This document shows positions 50,101 through 58,550 of a stretch of 64,000 bases of DNA, in pieces. Source of the stretch: Ornithodoros turicata (taxonomy: Eukaryota; Arthropoda; Arachnida; Ixodida; Argasidae). The stretch lies in NCBI RefSeq assembly GCF_037126465.1, contig NC_088201.1:7879001-7943000 (forward strand), in the 5' to 3' direction. A program made the position numbers and the translations under genes. Below the pieces are notes generated by a model. The model made no database searches, had not been told where the DNA came from, and saw only the letters and a list, made by a program, of their open reading frames with translations. The stretch's first letter is position 1; each line of letters starts with the position of its first letter.

Positions 50101-50913
50101 GGTCACAAGACTTAACAAGGACCTTTCTGCTATTGATGAAGCAATGACCGCTTGCTTACAGCAGAGGAAGCACAGGCAAGTTTTTCTTGTAATCCCTTCG
50201 GATCCCAAACTACATCCACCGTTAGCTGATGCAGTGAACATGTTTATCCTTTTACAGATACATATTTGAAGGTTTGGGGCACCTTATCGCTTCCATTTTA
50301 ATCACCAGCACGTCTAGAATACAAAGGGTCAATGAGAACGGCATAAAGAAAGTGTAAGTGCATTTTGTATTTGCATGCCAGACTCGCAGCACTATTTATC
50401 TATCAGACTGTCACATTCTTAGAATCATGATACGAATAGACGTTATTGAGATTATTATACAGAGACGAAGCAGCGTTTTCATTTACATTGTAACAAATGT
50501 ACAGAAATACATTGCATTATCATTACCGATACAACTTAAGAACCTCTTTTTACCTCTACAGTTGCAGAAACATCTTTGCCATTCAGCAGAACATAACAAG
50601 TATTACAATGAACCGTGAGGTTGCATTAGACCATGCACGGCAGTACTTTGAGCTATTTTATCACACACCCGAGGTGAGAATTTACATACTTTTCCTTGCC
50701 CACCACCCCCTTAACGCAATGTTTATGGACACCTTTCAGGATGTTTTAAACCTCATAGTTGAACATGGCTCCCAGTTTCAAGAGAGGGAGTACGAGAATG
50801 TTCTACAACTCTTACACAAGAGCCTGCCAAGCACTGATCGCGACCCAGAAGTTCTGAAGGTGTTACTATCCAGGCTGAGAGACATTCTTAATGAGGTCGC
50901 CGTTGCAGTATAG
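35165..50913 (+). CDS. EXOC4: Exocyst complex component 4 (Sec8), 27 coding exons
   Basis: Subunit of the octameric exocyst, which tethers secretory vesicles to the plasma membrane. Coding exons: 35165-35236, 35503-35543, 35619-35707, 35981-36043, 36541-36679, 37957-38045, 38135-38211, 38287-38479, 39200-39342, 39624-39830, 40615-40809, 40893-40991, 42315-42387, 42497-42560, 42721-42821, 42895-42968, 43048-43186, 43564-43645, 43901-44111, 46741-46833, 46994-47034, 48275-48350, 48824-48862, 50057-50175, 50258-50353, 50562-50673, 50740-50913. Total 2,901 nt, 966 residues; the human protein is about 974. Diagnostic blocks include [12 protein letters not shown] (near 25), [13 protein letters not shown] with EAIEHKHVL (about 115-135), [75 protein letters not shown] and [12 protein letters not shown]. 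Residues about 40-115 are coiled-coil rich (the exocyst N-terminal bundle). Two introns use GC donors. The least certain boundary is the exon 11 acceptor (CCAAG before 40615). Confidence 0.95.
36833..36847. repeat. Poly-C tract
   Basis: A run of about 14 C followed by about 10 A in an EXOC4 intron. Confidence 0.8.
37689..37848. repeat. Hexamer minisatellite (AGACAT/ATAGAC with CAAG interruptions)
   Basis: About 160 bp built from AGACATAGACATAGCAAGAC-type units with irregular GCAAGACA insertions and CATAGA hexamers. It is in the EXOC4 intron before coding exon 6. Its low complexity gives artificial open frames on the minus strand. Confidence 0.85.
40157..40499 (-). mobile_element. hAT-like MITE family A, copy 2 (inverted orientation)
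   Basis: Starts GGGCCTGAAGTTTTAGGGTT and ends AAAACTTCAGGCTCTA, the reverse of copies 1 and 4. Internal CCCGAATTTG and TTTACCCGA blocks are the complement of the family core. Flanking 8-mers do not match exactly. It lies in EXOC4 intron 10 and ends only about 115 bp upstream of exon 11, so it sits close to that exon's branch-point region. Confidence 0.8.
41094..42248. mobile_element. Long fold-back element (arms ~475 bp) filling EXOC4 intron 12
   Basis: The outer arms (41094-41197 and 42145-42248) are inverted copies (GAATTCTCGAACACAGCAAT on one side, its complement on the other). The inner arms start CAGGGTGTCCCAGAAAACGT at 41268 and are mirrored up to 42144. They run about 370 bp with roughly 90 percent identity by eye, leaving a loop of about 140 bp near 41640-41780. 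TA borders the inner termini. There is no transposase frame. The left arm is interrupted by a 68-bp insertion. Transcribed with EXOC4, this would form a long near-perfect RNA hairpin. Confidence 0.85.
41198..41265. mobile_element. 68-bp mini-MITE inside the fold-back arm
   Basis: A perfect 17-bp terminal inverted repeat, TTCAAAAACCTCCGGAG / CTCCGGAGGTTTTTGAA, flanked by TA on both sides (41196-41197, 41266-41267). The opposite arm reads straight through the same point (TATATACAGGGTG on that strand) with no insertion. The inner 34 bp are mostly purine-rich. Confidence 0.8.
44259..44475. mobile_element. 217-bp Tc1/mariner-like MITE with TA target duplication
   Basis: The left end (CAGCTTGGGACAAAAGTTTA, then CGGAACAC) is mirrored by the right end (GTGTTCCG, then TAAACTTTTGTTCCAAGCCG), 2 mismatches in 28. 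TA precedes and follows (44257-44258, 44476-44477). No coding capacity. EXOC4 intron 19. Confidence 0.9.
44675..44698. repeat. Short (GAATCC)n tandem
   Basis: TCCGAATCCGAATCCGAATCC in EXOC4 intron 19, followed by a related GCGAATCCACGAATC. A similar AT-rich GAATCGAAT stretch appears near 45237. Confidence 0.6.
47198..47537 (+). mobile_element. hAT-like MITE family A, copy 3 (divergent subtype)
   Basis: TAGGGCCTGACTTTTTCGGG at the left, CCTAAAAAGTCAGGCCCTA at the right, flanked by GTTATAAG at 47190-47197 and 47538-47545. The core GGGGGGTAAATATCGGG is shared with fragments at 30124 and 31680, so a second subtype exists. EXOC4 intron 21. Confidence 0.85.
47546..47882 (+). mobile_element. hAT-like MITE family A, copy 4, adjacent to copy 3
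   Basis: TAGAGCCTGACGTTTTCGGG at the left, AAAACTTCAGGCTCTA at the right, flanked by GTTATAAG at 47538-47545 and 47883-47890. The left duplication is the same 8 bp as the right duplication of copy 3. The body is closest to copy 1 (31214). Confidence 0.85.
48628..48657. repeat. Poly-C tract
   Basis: About 25 C after GACC; a shorter G run lies just before it (about 48582-48595). EXOC4 intron 22. Length is likely unstable or affected by sequencing error. Confidence 0.8.
49397..49792. mobile_element. 396-bp hAT MITE (CAGTGGTTCTCAAAC ends), exact 8-bp target duplication
   Basis: CAGTGGTTCTCAAAC at the left and GTTTGAGAACCACTG at the right are perfect inverted repeats. The flanks CTCTAGAG at 49389-49396 and 49793-49800 are identical and match the CTCTAGAG-like target preferred by hAT elements. 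The internal sequence GGGTTCC...CGG recurs near both ends. No transposase. EXOC4 intron 23. Confidence 0.92.
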
Positions 50914-51023
50914 GACTGGAGTTTGTGCTATGTGAATAGGGTCACAATGAGACAGAGAGAGCTGTTGTTATTGTTATACAGACCATCTTTTGTAACTGCT
51001 GCTTGATGCATGCATTATTTTGC

Positions 51024-51029
51024 ATTAAA
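51024..51029 (+). terminator. Candidate EXOC4 poly(A) signal ATTAAA
   Basis: ATTAAA, the commonest variant poly(A) hexamer, lies about 110 nt after the EXOC4 stop at 50913. No canonical AATAAA is closer. Confidence 0.45.
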
Positions 51030-51221
51030 TTACAAAGATAGAAAACAAGTCTTGTCGCTCATCATTGCATCCCTTTGTATTAATACAATGAATGCAACTT
51101 TCTGTGGCATTCCGAGGAGCTGTTCCATTCCTCACGCAGAACCTGCATTCTTGTCTGATCTAGGGTGCCTCGATGCATCAGGAACCCAAGTGCCCTAGCC
51201 TACTGTAGTCTGATCCAGGCT

Positions 51222-51765
51222 GGCCCGCTTGCACGAAACTCTTAGAGTGCAACACTCAACGACTGTTGAATTCAACCTATTGCTTGTCAATGGGCTTGAG
51301 TGAAATACTCAATGAGTGTTTCACTCAAGCCCACTCATTGAGTATATTTCACTTTTGTGCACGACCTACTAGAATATAACGACCACGTCATAATCGGCAA
51401 CCCCCATGAAGAGCCCGTCCGCGCCATCCGCTAGGGGTGCTACACATCGGCCCGCGAGATCTACATCGTGATTGGACGATGTAAATTTGAATTTTGAACG
51501 CACGGAAGCGGACGTAACGATTACCATAGCAGACGACAGCAACAGCTCCTATGAAAACGTGTATAGAATGATGATGATCGTCTACTTTAGATAGAAACAT
51601 CTCTCATGGGGCATCCACCTCTTGTACAAAGTATTGCAGAAATTGAGGAAGCAATAACCGGGCCGATGAGTAGCGCCACCGCTAGCTTCCAAATGCGGCG
51701 TTGGGAAAGGGTGCCTATGACATGGTCGTTATAATCTAGTAGGTCGTGGTATGTGCAAGCGGGCC
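51222..51765. mobile_element. Palindromic MITE (GGCCCGCTTGCAC ends) hosting MITE family B copy 2
   Basis: GGCCCGCTTGCAC at 51222 is mirrored by GTGCAAGCGGGCC ending at 51765. The left part (51230-51359) is itself palindromic (ACTCAATGAGT and GGGCTTGAGTGAA / TTCACTCAAGCCC). Without the inner element the sequence would be a palindromic unit of about 155 bp. It lies about 190 bp beyond the likely EXOC4 poly(A) signal. Confidence 0.7.
51360..51748. mobile_element. MITE family B, copy 2 (nested)
   Basis: CACGACCTACTAGAATATAA at the left is mirrored by TTATAATCTAGTAGGTCGTG at the right. Colinear with the copy at 33286-33821, but lacking the 119-bp nested insertion. Flanking 8-mers TTTTGTGC and GTATGTGC match at six of eight positions, consistent with an aged duplication inside the outer element. 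Confidence 0.8.
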
Positions 51766-52429
51766 CGATCGCGACAGCTGTGCAGCTGTGCGCAGGAAAG
51801 CACTCCGTGGCGTGTATGACTGCGGCGCTGCACTCTAGCGGACTTTCTCATCTGCGCGTCTGCGGGAGGGTAAATCCCGGAGGCATCCTTGCTGTACGGC
51901 GTAACCGGAGCAATCGTCGGAGTCTTGACTACGTATAATTTATCGTGTCAGCTTCATCTGACCCAAGGAACCCCAGAAGTCCCCCTGCGCACTCACCCCG
52001 GCGTCTGATTTCGTAGATGCTGCGCAGTAAATTCAGATCGACGTTTTCTATTGATTGCGGGCTATTTTCGCAGCCCGTAGCCGAATCCGTTTCGTTCCCT
52101 TGTACCTTGATACGATAACACGAGCGGAATGGAACAAGTTGGTTCTTTCGATTGGAAGCCTTTCTGCGGTGATTGGAGCAACCCCCTCCCCCTGAGCGCT
52201 GTTCGATCAGAGAGGAAGCCATCCGCTTCTATCGTACAAGTAGCTTCCCATGTATATGTTCCGCAGAAAGATTGGCTGACTGGTCGTTCTTTCGCAGGAG
52301 CTCATTTTATTCATTGCAGAACACGCCGCAGCGAAAAACAAACGCAAAAATGTTAGGGTCACCTCAGTATACCCGACCTCTTACGTCTCTCGCGGAAGCC
52401 GGCGTGTCTAGGCAACTTGTAGCCTGCCA

Positions 52430-52525
52430 CCAAAATACTGACGTCGTCGGCCGTGATCGAACCCGCAACCTTGAGATCAGTATAGGTGGACACGCTACAA
52501 ACTGATCCACCGAGGCCGGTAAATA
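52430..52525 (-). repeat. tRNA-like retroposon head (SINE-type)
   Basis: On the minus strand a box-A-like segment near 52505 (GGTGGATCAGTTTGTAGCG) and a box-B-like GGTTCGATCAC near 52450 are spaced as in a tRNA. A CGGCC / GGCCG pairing is possible at the ends. The arms pair poorly, so it is not a functional tRNA but resembles tRNA-derived SINE heads. Confidence 0.4.
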
Positions 52526-53107
52526 TGCGTCGTGCGCAAAACAACCCGACATTGATTGAACACACGCCAACGAACGACGCGGAAGCAACCCGCAAATGGA
52601 GCCTCGAGCATGGAGCACGCACTATTCCCTTACTTTTGTCGAATGATAACACGCCGAGTTTCTAGCGCGTCTGACGATGTGTCATCTATATTAATTGTAT
52701 AATATTATTCTTCATTATTGTTAATCTCATAAATCGGTACGTTTATCGGCAGTAAGTGGCAGTAGCGTAGCCAGAAGGATGTTTTGGGAGGGGTTCTTTG
52801 TGAACTTTACATGGCAGGAAGAGGACACTCATCCCCTCCACCCCGGCCCAAATTCAGTACCAAAGGTACGGAGTCAGGGGGAGGGTGGCTTATTTTCCTG
52901 CTCTGGCGGAACTGAGTGGGCTTGTAATCCAAAACTGCTCCTTCGGAGGTTACAACAACAACAACAACATAGATGAATGGATGATGATGATGATGTGGGA
53001 TGTTTCCCTGCGTTGAGTGCAGGACCCTACCCCATTCCAAAAAGGTTCGCATGAAAGGATGACGAGGGAAGGAAATCCCTACAGTTCGTGAAGGAGGCCG
53101 GTGGCCC

Positions 53108-54223
53108 TCAGAAAGGAAAGAAAAGCGCAAAGTGCACGACACTGATGTCCAGGGTTACTCCATGGGCCGAGAACTTTGCAGATGTTGAATGGCCTCTTAT
53201 CCAGCATTTCAAGTTGACATTTAAAGGCCCGTCGCTCGCGTACGTACTGGCTGCAGTCTTCGAGAATGTGTCGGATTGTTGCCGGGAAACCACAAGTTGT
53301 ACACAGCGCCGTGTTGCTGTGGCCCAGCCTATACCGGAGTGCAGGGTGAATGCGACGCTAAGTCGTAAACGACGCACGAGAGACGTAAAGAGGCGAGAGA
53401 AACCGCCTGGCATTTCAAATAAAAGCGTTGGGTCAACAGCATACAGAAGCGACCACCGGGTGATGTCATGACACCATTCCTCATGGGCCCAAGGCGACGT
53501 CAACGCGGACAAGAGGGAGCGCCTATCCCCATTAGAAAGTATGATGGGGATTGCTGAGCGGCGATGGTGAGCCGCAGCAGCTGCCCGATCCGCTACTTCA
53601 TTGCCTCTTATGCCAATGTGGCTAGGGACCCATTGGAGGGTGAGCCGGTGGCCCCTGTCTTCTAAAACCTTGAGCGTCGTCAGGATGTTCACTACCACTG
53701 GAGCCAAGGAGCCACGGATGCCCATGTTGTCTATGCACTGCAGCGCTGCCCGTGAATCTGTGTAAACCACCCAGAGGCGGGGGTGGTGATCCAAAATAGA
53801 CTTTAGGAATAGCTGGATGGCATACAACTCCGCAGAGGTGGCCGAGGTGCGGTGCGATAGGCGGAACCCACGTGAAATTGACTCCTCTGGAATTACAAAT
53901 GCCGCAGATGAGCCGCCAGTAGTGGAGGAACCGTCCGTATATACGGCGGTTTGGTTTCCGTATGCAGCGTCCATCCACTCCAGAGTAGCCTGCTTGAGGA
54001 CTGGAGCTGGGGTTTGGCTCTTCGGCCCCTTGATCCCCGGGATGTGAGACGAGATGGATGGTTTCGGTGGTCTCCATGGTGCTACTGAAGAAGCGGTTGG
54101 GGCAACAGTGAAGGCAGGTATATGGTCCGTTAGTTCTTGCGCGCACTGCGCGATTTTGCTGCGGTTCCGCTTACGAAGCTTCTGTACCAGTGGGTGGCGG
54201 CGATGGTGAGCGCGCAATCGCAA
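53108..54223 (-). pseudogene. Retrotransposon RNase H domain and C-terminus
   Basis: A 371-codon open frame with AVYTDGSS (first Asp), SAELYAIQ (Glu), WVVYTDSRAAL (Asp) and WVPSHIGIRGNEVADRAA (last Asp), the four acidic residues of an RNase H. The C-terminal zinc knuckle (CTTCG...HILEDC pattern) is only readable in a neighbouring frame around 53330, so another small frameshift lies just before it. Confidence 0.9.
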
Positions 54224-54455
54224 ATAGTGTCAGAAAGTTTCTCTCTTGCGGATGACGCCAATTCGGAGTTCCCTGGCTTCGGCTACCACCACCCTCGTCT
54301 CAGCGCAACGCGGAACGCCAAGACAGGTCCGCAAGCTGCGCGCCAAGACGCAACGGAGCTTGTGTTCGGACGTCCGTGATAGTCCGTGCAGCACAGGAAG
54401 GCTGTAGACTACTGAGCCTCGAACAAGCGCTTTGTGGAGTGCAAGAAGGTCCCGC

Positions 54456-55142
54456 TCAGTACATCCCCAGCGCAAGCCGGCAAAGTGACGTATCACATTT
54501 CCCCAACGTTGCGCCTTTGAAGTGAGATAAGTCAATGTGTCTTACCCACGAAAGGTTGCGGTCCAACACAACACCGAGGAACCTGTGGTGCCTGACCTGC
54601 CTTAACGGGGATCCCCCGATGTGTACTTGGAACCGGCGCATCTCTTTCCGGGTAAACGGAAGGGTTGCACTTTTCTCAGTGGAGATGTCCATCCCTGCGT
54701 TCAGGAAGTAGGCATGTATGGCATCAAGTGAGCTCTGAAGCCGACGCTGAATTGCAGGGCGGGACTTGCCAACCGCCCAGACGCAAATATCATCAGCATA
54801 GATGGACAGATGCATTCTCCGAGGAAGGCACCCCTTGAGGCCCATCAAGACAATGTTGAATAACAGGGGGCTAAGGACACTTCCCTGAGGAACTCCCTGT
54901 GGCACAGTAATCTTTTCCGTGTCCCCCTCGCCTGTAGTGACGAAAATCTTCCGTTGACAGAGGAAGTCGGAGAGCCACGTCAGCGCCCTATGAGGCACCT
55001 GGGCCTGCAACAACCCATGAATAACACAAGGATGGCTTACGGAATCGTACGCCCGTTTGATGTCCAGGAAGACAGCCATCGCTATTTTTCTTCGCGCCTT
55101 CGCTTCTTCGACCGAAGAGACTAAACCGAACACCGAATCCAT
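54456..55142 (-). pseudogene. Retrotransposon reverse transcriptase, palm region
   Basis: Contains FLDIKRAYDSV (first catalytic aspartate block), the PQGVPQGSVLSPLLFNI motif, the YADD catalytic box (near 54800) and the downstream LGVVLD segment. The frame breaks again near 54530; the following 100 codons (54535-54230, VRGSVVYSLPVLHGLS and CLGVPR) continue the thumb in a third frame. Confidence 0.88.
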
Positions 55143-55899
55143 GGAGTTGCGGTGCCTGCGGAAAAACAGATCTTCGCTCCAGCCACCACTCGAGCCTGTC
55201 CAGTACTATGCGTTCAAGGACCTTGCCTAAGCAGCTGGTGAGGCTCACCGGTCGGAAAGACGCCAGATCAGAGGGTTGTTTCCCCGGTTTCGTGAGGACT
55301 ACACGTGCCTCCTTCCACGCAGCAGGGACCTGCCCATCCCTCCATGATGTGTTATAAACCTCTAAGAGCGCCAAAAGGGATGCGTCGTCCAAATTGCGGA
55401 GCGCCACGTAGGTGACCTTGTCTGGACCCGGCGACGACTTCTTTTGGGAGAGTGCCAGCGCAGCCTTGAGCTCGGCAAACGTGAGGTCTGCGTCCATGTC
55501 AGGGTCAGACACTGACGGGGCTTGACTAATAGCATACTGCAGCTCCAATGCACGGCTCCGAAAGGCTGCACATTTAGCTGCCTCGGACCTTGCTGCAAGA
55601 ATTTTGCAGAAGTCGTGGGCAACTTCCTTCTCAGGCCTAGATACTGAGAGTGCCAGAGATCTGAGGGGGTTCCTCGCGGGAGGAGCTTCCCGGAGACTCC
55701 GCGCAATCCGCCAGACCTTCGCCGGGCTTGAAAACGGAGTCAGAGACGCGCAAAACTGACGCCATCTTTTTTTGTCAGCAGCCTTCAAGGCTTTCTGTAC
55801 CGATGCATTCGCACGACGCGCGACTTGTGCATCTTCAAGTTGGCCGGATCGCCGAGCCTTCCGCTCTGCCCGTCTCCGAATGGCACGCAAACGCTCCAC
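54988..55899 (-). pseudogene. Retrotransposon reverse transcriptase, N-terminal part
   Basis: An arginine-rich start, then a typical RT fingers region: SSPGPDKVTYVALRNL (the PGPDxIP-type motif), WKEARVVLTKPGKQPSD, then SFRPVSLTSCLGKVLER and ILDRLEWWLE. The frame is lost near 55150, where the next RT block continues in another frame. There is no upstream endonuclease because the copy is truncated at 55954. Confidence 0.85.
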
Positions 55900-55969
55900 C
55901 TCCGGATCCGTACCTGCGTGGCCAGCGCTGATCTTTGCAGTCGTGGTGAAAGACGAGGTTACAAACTAA

Positions 55970-56374
55970 TCAGAAAGGTATAGCTTGTTTTCGCCAAGCG
56001 TTCCGTGTATAACGTATTGAATCCCACTGCACATAACCATTAGCAACCGAGCGCAAACACCATGATAGGCAAGCCTGAGCGATGGGCAAGAACACGTAAA
56101 CAAACACAAACACGAAGGCTCAAACACGCGCAAACACGCATTGGGAACAAGATAGCCAGACGCACCCTTGTGTGCTGTCTGGCGGCGTGAAGCGGAATTA
56201 TCATTACCGCAATGTATGTTAGCACGCAATTATCGATGGTTCAGCATCACCAACTAGCCGGACGTTGTTCCCTTCTTACATACATAGAACATAGAACCTA
56301 CTACATACATACATACACCTTCTTACATAACCTTCCTACATAGAACCTACTACAGTCCTGACCCTGGTCCTACC
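55970..56374. other. Intergenic; ACATAC/ACCTAC low-complexity at 56276-56355
   Basis: No gene recognised. The last 80 bp are built from TACATACATA and TAGAACCTACTAC units. The first 300 bp hold AAACACG-type repeats near 56099-56140 but no element ends. Confidence 0.5.
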
Positions 56375-57540
56375 TAGGGTTCGGAATCCCGAGCCGGTTT
56401 TACAATCCTGGGATTTCTAGATGTGAATCCCGGTATCCAGGGACGGGATCGGGATTTTTTTGCAACTGTCCTCACAGTGTTGTACGACCGTATCCACCTG
56501 TACACCTATGTTATATCACAAATTGCGATACAGTGCGCGTTTACTGTCATCCCCGCGGACCATTCTTATAGTTGAAGAAAACGCAAGAAAAAAAAAAGCT
56601 GCTCACGTGGCAAAAGTATTGCCGCATATTGACCATTCGCACCGTGCCGGAATATTGACTTTGCGTTAGAATGCCGTCTTGTCTTCCGCTACGAAATAGC
56701 TTCAGGCTGCGCCACATGATATTTCCCGCGGTTATCAGTGCACGAGAAGACATGACGCTCACCACTTGTATTTACGCGGCAGCTAACATCAATGACGTGT
56801 TACGCATCTTCTGCTGGAGTATTCTAGGGAATGTCTCTTATGTGAACACATGGAATGGTGCGTTTTGCCCTTTCCCCGTTTATTCATCAACTGTTGTATT
56901 CTGTCTAGAACAGCCGAGTTTAGTTTTCTCCCCAAAAGGCTGTCTCCATTTTCTCTTTCCATTTTCAAATAATACGTATTCGTGAGGACCAAACGAACAA
57001 AAAGAGAGGTTCTGCAGAGAGGGAGAGTTTTAATGCTACTTGAGGACTGTTCTCATCTATAACTATGACTTGCGTGGTCCACGTGAGTCAGCAGCTAACG
57101 TCTTTGTTATGTGTCGTGGAGGAGGAGTTGATTCGGTGTTGGATTGCAAATTATGAACAAGGAGGGAACTGATGTTCTGAGACTGGAACAACATAGAAGG
57201 GACAAATACAAACAAAGCCTCAAATTGCCTCAAAGTCGCTGGGGAGGCGTGTTAACTTAGCTCAATTGGTAGAGCCCTGGACCGGTAATCCAGAAGATGT
57301 GGGTTCGAGTCCAACAGCTGGCTAACAGCTGGCCTACAGCTGGTTTTTCGGGGAAGGGACGCTTGAAAACGAAAAGTCGGTAGACACCGTTCTTTCTTTT
57401 TCACTCGTACCACCGAATGTCCGTTGTCAAGAAAGCCGAAATGTATTATCCCGCGATTTGACCTTGTGAAATCCCGGGATTCCGGGACGTGAAATTGTGT
57501 CGAAATCCCGGGATTTCGGGATCCCGGGATCGGAACCCTA
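56375..57540. mobile_element. 1,166-bp TIR element (TAGGGTTCGGAATCCC) with exact 8-bp target duplication
   Basis: TAGGGTTCGGAATCCCG at the left is mirrored by CGGGATCGGAACCCTA at the right (imperfect over 17). GTCCTACC at 56367-56374 and 57541-57548 is an exact 8-bp target duplication, and the TAGNG terminus fits hAT. Subterminal AATCCCGGGATT palindromes are dense at both ends (about 56405-56455 and 57465-57535). The interior carries a retroposon-like unit with a tRNA-like sequence (about 57180-57330). No transposase frame recognised. Confidence 0.85.
57250..57330 (+). repeat. tRNA-like sequence (tRNA pseudogene or SINE head)
   Basis: A box-A match TAGCTCAATTGGTAGAGC (57257-57274), an anticodon-like stem-loop CTGGA-CCGGTAA-TCCAG and a box B GGGTTCGAGTCC follow with tRNA spacing. 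The D stem GCTC/GAGC pairs fully and the acceptor stem pairs at 6 of 7 with wobbles. The T stem has one mismatch and position 33 is C rather than T. I therefore think it is a decayed tRNA-derived retroposon head, not a gene. The preceding GGGACAAATACAAACAAAGCC recurs near 63550. Confidence 0.5.
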
Positions 57541-57548
57541 GTCCTACC

Positions 57549-58550
57549 GTAGGGGGACAACGTTATACTTGTTGTCTTACCCCGAACATTAATCTTGAAC
57601 CGGATGACTGTCGTATGTCCGCACACCTGGACAGTGATCGTCGCTTCACACAGTGATTCGTGGATCTTTTGTTTCCAAAATTTCCGTCGGCGATAGGGAC
57701 GCATTCAGACCACACCTCATTCAGCGACATTGCGACTGCCCAACATATACTATAGAGTGCTATGCAGACGCACAACTGTTGCTTGCAAGCTGTCGCCTAG
57801 ACCATTCCCCGCGACACCATGACTGAAGACGATTGCATTCCATCCTAAAAGAGATACTACTAGATGGTGATGACGACGAACAGAAACTCCTGGAGACCAG
57901 TACGGACCAGGACCAAGTTCCATCGTCTTGCTATCCTGTTGATGATGATGAGAATGAATGCATTCTCCATGACAAGCCAAGTGACATTTGCGGAAGGTGA
58001 GTAATGTTGAATATGAGGCTCGTGTACCGTTTCCAAGCATGTGGGACGCTCAGCAGCAAATGCAAGGGAAAACGGGCGGGATGTGGTCGTACTAACTAAG
58101 GTGGAGGAATTTAGCATTTTTGGGCTCGGACCTCGATATACATCGATGATTTTGAGACTTATTAAGAGAGACTTACTATAAAAGAGGCCGTGCGAGAAGG
58201 TGTAGAGCGTGTTGGTTGGGACAGAACATGATTAAGAACGCGGAGGGACAGGGACAAACACACACGGAAGCGTTCAACTAGCAACTGAATTTATTTGGAC
58301 ACAAACACTAGTCTGGAAAGTCCCGGCCACCAAAGAAAAGACAACAAACAAAACACAAACACAACAAACAAAAGAGGCCGGACTAAAATGGACAGTATAG
58401 TTGCAGCTTCTAGTCCCCTGGACTGCAATTACTCCCCAGTTTATAGGCCCCTAACCCTGTAGCCCCTAACCTTGTACGTACTCCTCGGGACTGCAATATG
58501 CGCTCTTCGTGAATTTGATGCAATAAGGCTATGTATAACTTAGCTAACTT
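57549..58550. other. Intergenic; no gene recognised
   Basis: No conserved frame. AGGGACAAACACACAC near 58248 resembles the retroposon body seen at 57190 and 63550. An ACAAACAAAACACAAACACA low-complexity stretch lies near 58340-58372. Confidence 0.4.

Larger units (their letters stand above)
52956..55954 (-). mobile_element. 5'-truncated non-LTR retrotransposon (RT + RNase H) with 10-bp target duplication
   Basis: About 3.0 kb of a LINE of the RNase H-bearing (I/R1/LOA-like) group. GAGGTTACAA at 52946-52955 and 55955-55964 is an exact target duplication and fixes both ends; the 3' end carries a TTG trinucleotide tail. The endonuclease and upstream ORF are missing. Order on the minus strand: start of RT (about 55899-55150), RT core with DIKRAYDSVSHP, PQGVPQGSVLSPLLFN and YADD (about 55142-54540), thumb (about 54535-54230), RNase H (about 53960-53560), C-terminal zinc knuckle (about 53330-53270). 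Reading frame changes several times, so it is dead. Confidence 0.92.

Noticed and set aside
52359..52652. Minus-strand open frames of 84-97 codons
   Set aside because: They cover the tRNA-like retroposon and its flank; no protein similarity.
57257..57330. Functional tRNA-Thr (GGT) gene
   Set aside because: Although the box A, box B and anticodon-like loop are present, position 33 is not U, one T-stem pair and one acceptor pair fail, and it sits inside a transposable element.
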